NCBI RefSeq assembly: GCF_013694245.2
Contig: NZ_CP059322.2
Coordinates: forward strand, 5,277,001 to 5,341,000
From: Micromonospora ferruginea
GTDB lineage: Bacteria > Actinomycetota > Actinomycetes > Mycobacteriales > Micromonosporaceae
DNA length: 64,000 nt
Direction of reading: 5' to 3'
A program made the translations under genes and the position numbers. Each line of letters starts with the position of its first letter. Position 1 is the stretch's first letter. Positions 28,013 to 36,310 of the stretch are shown piece after piece. The notes under the pieces were generated by a model. It made no database searches. It was not told where the DNA came from and saw only the letters and a list, made by a program, of their open reading frames with translations.

Positions 28013-29857
28013 GTGACGACGCATGGCGATCCCGCCACCCGTGCCGGCGCGCCCGCCGTCGCCGCCCGCACCGGAACCGCCGACGGCGAGAACCCGCCCG
28101 GCGGAGACGCCTCGGGCCTGCCCGCCGCGCTCGCCGGCCTGCGGTCCGCGATCGACGCGGCTCGCTTCCCGCTGACCCTGCCGTCGGCCGAATCGGCCCG
28201 GCACGCCGCCCGCAGCCTCACCGACCAGCTCGACGACTACCTGCTGCCGCGGCTGGCCCGCCTCGACGCCCCGCTGCTCGTGGTGGTCGGCGGCTCCACC
28301 GGCGCCGGCAAGTCGACGCTGGTGAACAGCCTGGTCCAGGCCCGGGTCAGCGCGGCCGGCGTGCTCCGCCCGACCACCCGCTCCCCGGTGCTGGTCTGCA
28401 ACCCGGCCGACGCGGCCTGGTTCCGCCAGGGCGAGCTGCTGCCCGGCCTGACCCGCACCACCGACCCGAGCGAGCAGGCCGGCACCCTGCAACTGGTCAC
28501 CGCCCCGGCGTTGCCGCCGGGCCTGGCCTTCCTCGACGCCCCCGACATCGACTCGGTGGTCGACGCCAACCGGGCGCTCGCCGGGCAGCTCCTCGCCGCC
28601 GCCGACCTGTGGCTGTTCGTCACCACCGCCGCGCGCTACGCCGACGCCGTCCCCTGGGAGCTGCTGCGCAGCGCCCGGGCCCGGGGCACCGCCGTGGCCA
28701 TGGTGCTCGACCGGGTCCCGCCCGAGGCGGCCGACGAGATCGCCGCCCACCTGTCGCAGATGCTGGCCAGCCAGGAGCTGGGCAGCGCGCCGCTGTTCGT
28801 GCTGCCGGAGACCTGGGTGGACGGGCAGGGGCTGCTGCCCGACCGGATGACCGCCCCGCTGAGCGGGTGGTTCGCCCGGCTCGCCGGTGACGCGGAGGCC
28901 CGCTCGGCGGTGGTCCGGCAGACGCTCGACGGCGCGCTGGCCGCCCTGCACCCGGTGGTCGAAGGGCTGGCCGACGCCGCCGACGAGCAGGTGGCCGCCG
29001 CCGAGGCGCTCGACGAACGGGTCCGGGCCGCCTACCGGGGCGCGGAGCGCACCGTGGACCAGGGGCTGAAGGACGGCCGGCTGCTCCGGGGCGAGGTGCT
29101 GGCCCGCTGGCAGGAGTTCATCGGCACCGGCGAGTTCTTCCGCAGCCTGGAGGCACGGATCGGGCGGCTGCGCGACCGGATGGTCGCGGCGGTCACCGGG
29201 CGACCGGCCCCGTCCGCGGAGCTGCGCACGGCGATCGAGTCGCAACTGGTCACGCTGCTGCGCGGGGTGGCCGCCGAGGCGGCGGAGAACGCGTACACCG
29301 GGTGGAAGGCGCATCCGGCCGGCGCGGCGCTGCTCGAACCGGAGCTGGCGCACGCCTCGGCCGACCTGCCGGCGCGCGCCGAGCAACTGGTCCGCGACTG
29401 GCAGCGCGGGGTGCTGGAGCTGGTCCGGGTCGAGGGCGGCGACCGGCGGTTCGTGGCCCGCACGGCCGCGTACGCGGTCAACGCCACCGGTCTGGCCGTC
29501 ATGATCGGCGTCTTCGCCTCCACCGCGTTCATCCCGACCGGGCTGGAGGTGGCCGCGGGCACCGGAACGGCGGTCGCCGGCCAGACCGTGCTCCAGGCCA
29601 TCTTCGGCGACCAGGCGGTGCGGAACCTGTCCCGCAAGGCGCGGGTCGACCTGCTCGACCGGGTCGGCGCGTTGATGGCCGAGGAGGCGGCCCGGTTCCT
29701 GGCCCGCACCGAGGCCGCGCGACCGGCCACCGACGCCGGCGAGGCGTTGCGACGGGCCGCGGTGACCGTCGAACGGGCCCGGCACCGCAGCGGCCTGTCC
29801 GCCGCCGGCGACGCCCCGCTGCTGCCCACCACCGAACAGGACGGCGACCGCCCATGA
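28013..29857 (+). CDS. Dynamin-like/YfjP-type membrane GTPase A
   Basis: 614 residues from GTG 28013; a TTG further up is possible. It has an Ala/Pro-rich start, a GTPase domain with P-loop GGSTGAGKST, the G3-like LDAPDIDSV and an alternative G4 region (MVLDRVPPE), a long helical middle, and a hydrophobic hairpin at about residues 495-540 (AVMIGVFASTAF, then VAAGTGTAVAG). This is the layout of bacterial dynamin-like or Era-like membrane GTPases. The actinobacterial DynA/DynB pair is a possible relative, but I cannot confirm orthology. It overlaps GTPase B by 4 nt and is divergent from dnaK. Confidence 0.8.
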   Translation: MTTHGDPATRAGAPAVAARTGTADGENPPGGDASGLPAALAGLRSAIDAARFPLTLPSAESARHAARSLTDQLDDYLLPRLARLDAPLLVVVGGSTGAGKSTLVNSLVQARVSAAGVLRPTTRSPVLVCNPADAAWFRQGELLPGLTRTTDPSEQAGTLQLVTAPALPPGLAFLDAPDIDSVVDANRALAGQLLAAADLWLFVTTAARYADAVPWELLRSARARGTAVAMVLDRVPPEAADEIAAHLSQMLASQELGSAPLFVLPETWVDGQGLLPDRMTAPLSGWFARLAGDAEARSAVVRQTLDGALAALHPVVEGLADAADEQVAAAEALDERVRAAYRGAERTVDQGLKDGRLLRGEVLARWQEFIGTGEFFRSLEARIGRLRDRMVAAVTGRPAPSAELRTAIESQLVTLLRGVAAEAAENAYTGWKAHPAGAALLEPELAHASADLPARAEQLVRDWQRGVLELVRVEGGDRRFVARTAAYAVNATGLAVMIGVFASTAFIPTGLEVAAGTGTAVAGQTVLQAIFGDQAVRNLSRKARVDLLDRVGALMAEEAARFLARTEAARPATDAGEALRRAAVTVERARHRSGLSAAGDAPLLPTTEQDGDRP

Positions 29858-31533
29858 CCAATATCGTGGGACGGGTGCGCGAGGCGCTCCGGGCCGACCA
29901 GCGGGTCGACCCGGACGTCCTGATCGCGCGCCTGGAGGCGGTCCAGCGTTTTCTCCGCGCGGTGGACGGCCAGGTGCCGGACGCCCAGTTGGTCGCCGGG
30001 CACACGGTGGTCGAGCGGGCCGGTGACCGGCTCGCGCTCTCCGGCCGGCACACCGTGGTCGCCCTGGCCGGCGCCACCGGCAGCGGCAAGTCCAGCCTGT
30101 TCAACGCGCTGGCCCGGATGGACCTCTCCCCGGTCGGCGTGCGCCGGCCGACCACCGGCGTGGCCCATGCCTGCGTGTGGGGTCCGCTCGACGGCGCGGT
30201 CCGGCTGCTCGACTGGGTGGGCGTGCTGCCCCGGCACCGGTTCGTCCGGGAGAGCCCGCTGGACGGCGACGACGAGTCCACCCTGCACGGTCTGGTCCTG
30301 CTGGACCTGCCCGACTTCGACTCGGTGCAGCAGCACCACCGGCTGGAGGTCGACCGGCTGCTCGGCCTGGTCGACCTCGTGGTCTGGGTGGTCGACCCGC
30401 AGAAGTACGCCGACCGGGTGATCCACACGAGTTACCTGCGTGAGTTCCACCGGCACAAGGACGTGACCGTGGTGGTGCTCAACCAGGCCGACCGGCTGCA
30501 CCCGACCGAGCTGCCCACGGTCCTCGACGACCTGCGCCGGCTGCTCGACGCCGACGGGCTGGGCGGGGTGCCGCTGCTGCCCACCGTGGCCACCGACCCG
30601 GCCGGGCTGGCCGGGCTGCGGGCCGAGCTGGAACGGACGGTCGCGGAACGGCAGGCCGCCCTGCGCCGGCTCTCCGGGGACGTGGACGCCGTGGTGGCCG
30701 ATCTGGAACCGCTGGTCGGCCCGGAGCCGCCGCGCACCCGGCCGGGCGACGCCTCGGCGCAGGAGCTGACCCGGGCGCTCGCCGGGGCGGCCGGCGTGCC
30801 GACCGTGGCGCAGGCGGTCGAGGGGGCCTACCGGCACCGGGCGGTGAGCAGCACCGGCTGGCCGCTGGTGCGGAGTTGGCGGAAGCTGCGCCCGGATCCG
30901 CTGCGCCGGCTGCACCTGCCCGGGCGTGACCCGGAGGCGCCGGCGGAGAGCCTGATCTCGGCCACCTCCGTACCCGATCCGACGGCCGCGCAGCGTTCGT
31001 CGCTGCACCTGGCCATCCGGGCGGTGGCCGACCGCTCCAGCACCGACCTGCCGGCGCCCTGGCCGGCTGCGGTGACCGCCGCGGCCCGGTCCCGGCTGAC
31101 CGACCTGCCGGGCGCGCTGGACCACGCGGTGGCCGCCACCGACCTGGGCATGGACCGACGGCCCGCCTGGTGGCGGGTGGTCGGCGGGATCCAGTGGCTG
31201 GTCACGCTCGCCGCGCTGGGCGGGCTGCTCTGGCTGCTCCTGGGCTACGCGCTGCGCTTCCTCGGCCTGCCGCCGCTGGAGCACCCGAGGCTCGGCGAGG
31301 TGCCCTGGCCGACCGTGCTGCTGCTGGGCGGCCTGCTGGCCGGGTTGCTGGTCGCGGTGCTGACCCGGCCGGTGGTCGGGTGGGCGGCCCGGCGGGCCCG
31401 GCGGCGCGCCGAGCAGCGCCTGCTCACCTCGGTGGGCAGCGTCGGCGAGAAGCACGTGCTGGACCCGGTCTGGGCGGTGCTGGCGCGCTACGGCACGGCG
31501 CGGGAGGCGCTGCGGGAGGCCGAGCGGCGCTGA
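29854..31533 (+). CDS. Dynamin-like/YfjP-type membrane GTPase B
   Basis: 559 residues. The P-loop is GATGSGKSS, G3 is LDLPDFDSV and G4 is NQAD, so all GTPase motifs are present and more standard than in GTPase A. Two TM helices lie near the C-terminus (WLVTLAALGGLLWLLLGYAL, and VLLLGGLLAGLLVAVL) with a short outside loop, then a basic helical tail. The ATGA overlap with GTPase A implies equal synthesis and a heteromeric complex at the membrane. Function unknown; membrane remodelling or division roles are known for paired bacterial dynamins. Confidence 0.82.
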   Translation: MTNIVGRVREALRADQRVDPDVLIARLEAVQRFLRAVDGQVPDAQLVAGHTVVERAGDRLALSGRHTVVALAGATGSGKSSLFNALARMDLSPVGVRRPTTGVAHACVWGPLDGAVRLLDWVGVLPRHRFVRESPLDGDDESTLHGLVLLDLPDFDSVQQHHRLEVDRLLGLVDLVVWVVDPQKYADRVIHTSYLREFHRHKDVTVVVLNQADRLHPTELPTVLDDLRRLLDADGLGGVPLLPTVATDPAGLAGLRAELERTVAERQAALRRLSGDVDAVVADLEPLVGPEPPRTRPGDASAQELTRALAGAAGVPTVAQAVEGAYRHRAVSSTGWPLVRSWRKLRPDPLRRLHLPGRDPEAPAESLISATSVPDPTAAQRSSLHLAIRAVADRSSTDLPAPWPAAVTAAARSRLTDLPGALDHAVAATDLGMDRRPAWWRVVGGIQWLVTLAALGGLLWLLLGYALRFLGLPPLEHPRLGEVPWPTVLLLGGLLAGLLVAVLTRPVVGWAARRARRRAEQRLLTSVGSVGEKHVLDPVWAVLARYGTAREALREAERR

Positions 31534-31573
31534 ACCCGGCGCGCTGGCCGGTGTGGTGGCCGACCGCGCGGCG

Positions 31574-31579
31574 TAGGGT
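31574..31579 (+). promoter_or_regulatory. -10 box (TAGGGT) of leaderless gene at 31586
   Basis: TAGGGT lies 6 nt before ATG 31586. Confidence 0.5.
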
Positions 31580-31585
31580 CGATGC

Positions 31586-32812
31586 ATGGCCACGCCACAG
31601 ACCCCTTACGACGCGGTGCTGCACGCCGCGCGCAACGTGACGAGGCTCGACTCCGCGCTGGACGCGGAGATGCTCGGCGCCGCGCTGTTGGGCAGCGTCT
31701 ACGCCGTCGCCGAGCACGACCGGGAGCAGGCCGTCCGCGAGTTCGTGGCCGGCTTCCTGGCCGCCACGTCTCGCCGGCGCAGCGCCGCCGCGACCACGAT
31801 CCGCGCCGTCTTCGCCACCCTGGTGCCGGACGCCGAGGGCGCCGCCCGGGTCCGGCCCGGCGCGCTCGCCCCGGCCTGGGCCGGCCAGCTCGGCCGGGTG
31901 CGCCTCACCGGCACCTGGGCCTACGGCGACGTGTACGGCGACCAGACCTCCTACCTCGCCACGTTCGCCTACGACGACGAGGAGCAGGGCGGCCCGGAGC
32001 ACGCCCTGGTGGCCCTCGTCGACCACAACATCGGCATCACCAAGGACGTGTTCGTCGGCGGCCCGGCGGAGCGGATCGTCGAGCAGGCCCGGGAGATCTG
32101 CACCGAGGACGAGCTGACCTGGTTCCGCACCGAGGACCCGGCGCGGATGCACGCGGAGGTGAGTCGGCACCTGGCGGTCACCGACGACCTCGGCGAGCTG
32201 CCCGCCCAGGGTTCGCTCGCCACCGACCGGGCCCTGGTGGGCGCCCGGCTGGCCGCCCTGCCCGCGCCGGCCCGGCCGGCCGGTCCGACCGTCACGCCGC
32301 CGCCGACGGACGAGGAGCGGACCCGGTTGGTGCGCGCCTTCCTCGACGCGCCCGAGGCGAACCGCTTCGGCCTGCCCGAGGTGGCCGACGGCGAGTTGGC
32401 CTCCCTGCACTTCTGCCTGGGTCTGCTGCTGGACCACGCGGCGAGCTTCCCGGACGCGGACCCGATGCGGTGGAGCCCGATGGTCGCCGAGCTGTTCCTG
32501 CTCGACTGGGTGCACCGCCGTGCCGTGCTCGACATGGACGACGCCGCGATGCTGCCCCGGGTGCTGCGCGCCTGGGCGGCGTATGCGGCCCGGCAGCGAG
32601 GGCTGTCGCAGTCCGCGGCTGCCCGGACGGACGAGGCGATCACCGAGATGATCCCGGAGTTCGCCCGGCTCTACAGCACCGGTGAGCGGCGCAGCCCGGC
32701 CACCGCGGCGGTGGCGCAGCTCATGGCGGACGGGGTGGACCCGGACGATCCGGAGGCGCTGAACGCCTGGATCGAGGCGAACCGGCACCGGCTCACCGAC
32801 GACCCCGCCTGA
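31586..32812 (+). CDS. Conserved-looking actinobacterial hypothetical protein
   Basis: 408 residues, soluble. It begins MATPQTPYDAVLHAARNVTRL, has a central acidic part (FAYDDEEQGGPEHALVALVDH with NIGITKD) and a helical C-terminal half (WSPMVAELFLLDWVHRRAVL). I recognise no catalytic motif or named domain. A TAGGGT box 6 nt before ATG suggests a leaderless transcript and supports this start. It follows the GTPase pair by 52 nt but with its own promoter. Confidence 0.8.
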   Translation: MATPQTPYDAVLHAARNVTRLDSALDAEMLGAALLGSVYAVAEHDREQAVREFVAGFLAATSRRRSAAATTIRAVFATLVPDAEGAARVRPGALAPAWAGQLGRVRLTGTWAYGDVYGDQTSYLATFAYDDEEQGGPEHALVALVDHNIGITKDVFVGGPAERIVEQAREICTEDELTWFRTEDPARMHAEVSRHLAVTDDLGELPAQGSLATDRALVGARLAALPAPARPAGPTVTPPPTDEERTRLVRAFLDAPEANRFGLPEVADGELASLHFCLGLLLDHAASFPDADPMRWSPMVAELFLLDWVHRRAVLDMDDAAMLPRVLRAWAAYAARQRGLSQSAAARTDEAITEMIPEFARLYSTGERRSPATAAVAQLMADGVDPDDPEALNAWIEANRHRLTDDPA

Positions 32813-32817
32813 CGCGC

Positions 32818-32851
32818 GCGCCGGCCGGCGGCGAGAGCTGGCGGCCGGCGC
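32818..32851. terminator. Stem-loop between convergent genes
   Basis: Arms GCGCCGGCCG / CGGCCGGCGC (32818-32827, 32842-32851) lie just after the stop at 32812. Confidence 0.5.
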
Positions 32852-32884
32852 AGCCCCGGAGCACCGTGCGTGCGCCCGGGCGGG

Positions 32885-33652
32885 TCACGCGGGTGTGGCG
32901 CTCGGCGTCGCGGACCGGCTCGGTTGCGGAGACCGGCTCGGCTCCGCGGTAGCGGTCGCGGTGGCCGTGGCCGTGGCCGTGGGTGCGGTGGTGGGGCTGG
33001 GCGTCGGCGACCCGTCGGGCGGCGTGGTGGTCGGTTCCGGTCCGTCGCTCGGTGTCGGCTCGGACGTGGTGCCGGTGGGCTCGGGCGTGGCGGTGGTGGC
33101 GGACGGCTCCGGCGTCGGGCTCGGGGTGACCGGGTCCGACGGGGACGGGGACGGCACCGGGGAGGGTCGCGGCGGTCGGACCGGTGTGGGTCGGCCGGAC
33201 ACGGGCGGCGGCGGGGGTGCGACGGACGGTCGGGACCGGTGGCCGGACCCCAGGTCGCTGTCGTCGGGCAGGGACGGGGCCGCCGGGAGCACCGGTCGCG
33301 GGGGTGCGATGGTGGTGACGCCGACCGCCGGCGTGGGCACCGGGAGCGCGGGGCCCTGGGTGGTCTGGGGCAGCGGGATGACCACCGGCCCGACCGAGGG
33401 GGTCGGGATGAACCGGGTGCCCGCGTCGGGCAGGGCGCTGTTTCCCACGGACGCCGTGCCGGTGCTGATCGCGGCGAGGATCGGCATCGACGCGGTGCCG
33501 GCGAGCAGCGCCACGGTCAGCAGGTAGCCGCGGCTGGGGCCGCCGGCCCCGGGAGACCGGTGCGCGCCGACCACCCGGCGGTAGCGGGTGGTGGACGTCG
33601 CCCGGTGCCGGCCGAGGAAGGGAGCACCGGGAGGACCCTCTGGCTCGTACAC
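32885..33652 (-). CDS. Membrane-anchored Pro/Thr/Ser-rich surface protein, unknown function
   Basis: About 255 residues. A cytosolic basic start is followed by one hydrophobic segment (YLLTVALLAGTASMPILAAI, about 43-63), then about 190 residues of Pro/Thr/Ser/Ala low complexity ending in a TATATATATA run. The outside part is probably an extended wall-spanning stalk with no folded domain. GTG 33652 has GAGGAG 7 nt upstream; GTG 33658 is also in frame but too close to that site. Low-complexity content makes family assignment impossible. Confidence 0.65.
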   Translation of the reverse strand: MYEPEGPPGAPFLGRHRATSTTRYRRVVGAHRSPGAGGPSRGYLLTVALLAGTASMPILAAISTGTASVGNSALPDAGTRFIPTPSVGPVVIPLPQTTQGPALPVPTPAVGVTTIAPPRPVLPAAPSLPDDSDLGSGHRSRPSVAPPPPPVSGRPTPVRPPRPSPVPSPSPSDPVTPSPTPEPSATTATPEPTGTTSEPTPSDGPEPTTTPPDGSPTPSPTTAPTATATATATATAEPSRSPQPSRSATPSATPA

Positions 33653-34137
33653 CGGCACACTCCTCGTACGCGTCGACGGGACGGGCGAGCACGCGCAGAT
33701 ATTGGGACAAATGCCGCGCGATGGCTCCCCGTCAGCTTGGCTCAGTGACGCTCAGTTCACCAGCCGCAACCGCGTGTCGACACACACTTTGTCCGACGGC
33801 CCGAGGTGGCGTATCCGACAAAAGCGTCTATGCGTCATGAACCCGATGGAACCTCGCCGGCGGGGGAGGCCATACTGTGGGCCCGCTCACCTCCTCTGCA
33901 ATCATTCAGGCACGACGGCAACGCAGCCGCCACCTCCGCGCACCCCGCGGCTGGTGCGGAACGGCGCCGGCGCTCCCGGGCCTGGGTCCCCCGACGGACC
34001 CCGGCTCACGCCGCGCGGCAACCCTCACCGGGGCTAGGCGCGGTCGCCAGGGACCGACCCGGCAGCAGCCGGGCGGGCGCACGAGGTGCGCGGCTCGGGT
34101 CACCCCCGGCGCGGCGCAGACAGACAGGGAGAGACGG
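33653..34137 (+). promoter_or_regulatory. Long leader/promoter region of the 2-oxoacid dehydrogenase operon
   Basis: No gene is convincing in these 485 nt. A -35/-10 pair TTGTCC (33789-33794), 17-nt spacer, TATCCG (33812-33817) is present and is flanked by TTTGTC / GACAAA half-sites. A second TACTGT box is at 33873-33878. AGGGAGAG precedes ATG 34138. Confidence 0.4.
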
Positions 34138-35316
34138 ATGGCAAAGGGCGACCCCGGGGCCGCCACCCGCAGCAAGCGGGCCGCACCCCGTACCAGGCGC
34201 GCCGCCGCGACCGGCGAACCGGAACTCGTACAACTGCTCACCCCCGAGGGTGAGCGGATCGAGACCGCGCTCGGTCCGGACGGGACCGAGTACCGCGTCG
34301 ACTTCACCGACGACGAGTACCGCGGCCTCTACCGGGACCTCGTCCTGGTCCGCAAGCTCGACGCCGAGGCGACCGCCCTGCAGCGGCAGGGCGAGCTGGG
34401 CCTGTGGGCCAGCCTGCTGGGCCAGGAGGCCGCGCAGGTGGGCTCCGGCCGGGCGCTGCGTGCGCAGGACATGGCCTTCCCGACCTACCGGGAGCACGGC
34501 GTCCTCTACTGCCGCGGCATCGACCCGATCATGCCGCTCGGCCTGTTCCGCGGCGTCGACCAGGGCGGATGGGACCCGAACGAGTTCAAGTTCAACATGT
34601 ACACGATCGTGATCGGGGCGCAGACCCTGCACGCGACCGGGTACGCCATGGGCGTCGCGATGGACGGCAAGACCGGCGGCGAGGACGGCGAGGCGGTGAT
34701 CGCCTACTTCGGTGACGGCGCCACCAGCCAGGGCGACGTCAACGAGGCGTTCGTCTGGGCCAGCGTGTTCAACGCGCCGCTGGTCTTCTTCTGCCAGAAC
34801 AACCAGTACGCCATCTCCGAGCCGCTGGAGCGCCAGACCCGCGTCCCGCTCTACCGGCGGGCCGGCGGCTTCGGCTTCCCCGGTGTCCGGGTGGACGGCA
34901 ACGACGTGCTCGCCTCGTACGCGGTGACCCGGCACGCGCTGGACACCGCGCGCAACGGCCAGGGCCCGTCGCTGATCGAGGCGTACACCTACCGGATGGG
35001 CGCGCACACCACCTCCGACGACCCGACGCGTTACCGGATCGCCAGCGAGGTCGAGGCCTGGCAGGCCAAGGACCCGATCGCCCGGATGAAGGCGTTCCTG
35101 CTCAAGCAGCAGATCGTCGACGAGTCGTTCTTCGCCGAGGTCGACGAGCAGGCCCGCACCGAGTCGGTGCACCTGCGCGAGCGGGTGCTCAACATGCCCG
35201 ACCCGCAGCCGGTCAGCATGTTCGACCACGTCTACCCGCACGGTTCGGCGGAGCTGGACGAGCAGCGGGCGCGGTTCTCGCAGTACATGGAGTCGTTCGA
35301 GGGGAGCGCGCACTGA
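34138..35316 (+). CDS. pdhA: 2-oxoacid (pyruvate or branched-chain) dehydrogenase E1 alpha subunit
   Basis: 392 residues. E1 alpha binds thiamine diphosphate and decarboxylates the 2-oxoacid with E1 beta. The TPP motif runs GDGATSQGDVNEAF to FFCQNNQYAIS, and the phosphorylation-loop region YRMGAHTTSDDPTRYR is present. The N-terminal 25 residues are basic and disordered. The sequence fits both pyruvate and branched-chain enzymes; the name pdhA is tentative. ATG 34138 follows AGGGAGAG. The stop and the E1 beta start share one base (TGATG), so the subunits are coupled. No E3 gene is nearby. Confidence 0.9.
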   Translation: MAKGDPGAATRSKRAAPRTRRAAATGEPELVQLLTPEGERIETALGPDGTEYRVDFTDDEYRGLYRDLVLVRKLDAEATALQRQGELGLWASLLGQEAAQVGSGRALRAQDMAFPTYREHGVLYCRGIDPIMPLGLFRGVDQGGWDPNEFKFNMYTIVIGAQTLHATGYAMGVAMDGKTGGEDGEAVIAYFGDGATSQGDVNEAFVWASVFNAPLVFFCQNNQYAISEPLERQTRVPLYRRAGGFGFPGVRVDGNDVLASYAVTRHALDTARNGQGPSLIEAYTYRMGAHTTSDDPTRYRIASEVEAWQAKDPIARMKAFLLKQQIVDESFFAEVDEQARTESVHLRERVLNMPDPQPVSMFDHVYPHGSAELDEQRARFSQYMESFEGSAH

Positions 35317-36305
35317 TGGCCACGGAGACGCTCACCCTCGGCAAGGCACTCAACACCGGCCTGCGGCGGGCCCTGGAGAACGACCCCAAGGTCGTCATCA
35401 TGGGCGAGGACGTCGGCAAGCTCGGCGGCGTGTTCCGCATCACCGACGGCCTGCAGAAGGACTTCGGCGACCAGCGGGTGATCGACACCCCGCTGGCCGA
35501 GTCCGGCATCATCGGCACCGCGGTCGGCCTGGCCATCCGTGGCTTCCGGCCGGTCTGCGAGATCCAGTTCGACGGCTTCGTCTACCCGGCGTACGACCAG
35601 ATCGTGTCGCAGGTGGCGAAGATGCACTACCGCTCGCAGGGCAAGGTGCGGATCCCGATGGTGATCCGGATCCCCTACGGCGGTGGCATCGGCGCGGTCG
35701 AGCACCACTCCGAGTCCCCCGAGGCCTACTTCGCGCACACCGCCGGCCTGAAGGTCGTCACCTGCGCGAACCCGCAGGACGCGTACGTGATGATCCAGCA
35801 GGCGATCGCGTCGGACGACCCGATCGTGTTCCTGGAGCCGAAGCGGCGCTACTGGGAGAAGGGTCCGGTCGACCTGGACGCCCCGCTCGCCGACGCGTAC
35901 CCGCTGCACTCCGCGCGGGTCGCCCGGCCCGGCACGGACGCCACCGTGCTGGCGTACGGCCCGATGGTGCGCACCGCGCTGGACGCGGCCACCGCCGCCG
36001 CCGAGGACGGCCGTGAGCTGGAGGTCATCGACCTGCGCACGCTGTCGCCGCTGGACCTGACCGCCGCGTACGAGTCGGTGAAGCGCACCGGCCGGTGCGT
36101 GGTCGTGCACGAGGCCCCGGGCAACCTCGGCCTCGGCTCGGAGGTCGCGGCCCGGATCACCGAGGAGTGCTTCTACTCTCTGGAGTCCCCGGTGCTGCGG
36201 GTGACCGGTTTCGACATCCCCTACCCGGCCGCCCGGGTGGAGGAGGAGTACCTGCCCGACCTCGACCGGGTGCTCGACGCCGTCGACCGCACCTTCGGCT
36301 GGTGA
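35316..36305 (+). CDS. 2-oxoacid dehydrogenase E1 beta subunit
   Basis: 329 residues, full length. Typical beta-subunit signatures are GEDVGKLGGVFRIT, DTPLAESGIIGTAVGLA, RIPYGGGIGAVEHHSES and the C-terminal EVIDLRTLSPLD. It completes the E1 active site with the alpha subunit and transfers the acyl group to the lipoyl arm of E2. It starts inside the E1 alpha stop (TGATG) and ends 5 nt before the E2 ATG, so the three genes form one operon. Confidence 0.93.
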   Translation: MATETLTLGKALNTGLRRALENDPKVVIMGEDVGKLGGVFRITDGLQKDFGDQRVIDTPLAESGIIGTAVGLAIRGFRPVCEIQFDGFVYPAYDQIVSQVAKMHYRSQGKVRIPMVIRIPYGGGIGAVEHHSESPEAYFAHTAGLKVVTCANPQDAYVMIQQAIASDDPIVFLEPKRRYWEKGPVDLDAPLADAYPLHSARVARPGTDATVLAYGPMVRTALDAATAAAEDGRELEVIDLRTLSPLDLTAAYESVKRTGRCVVVHEAPGNLGLGSEVAARITEECFYSLESPVLRVTGFDIPYPAARVEEEYLPDLDRVLDAVDRTFGW

Positions 36306-36310
36306 GCGCC

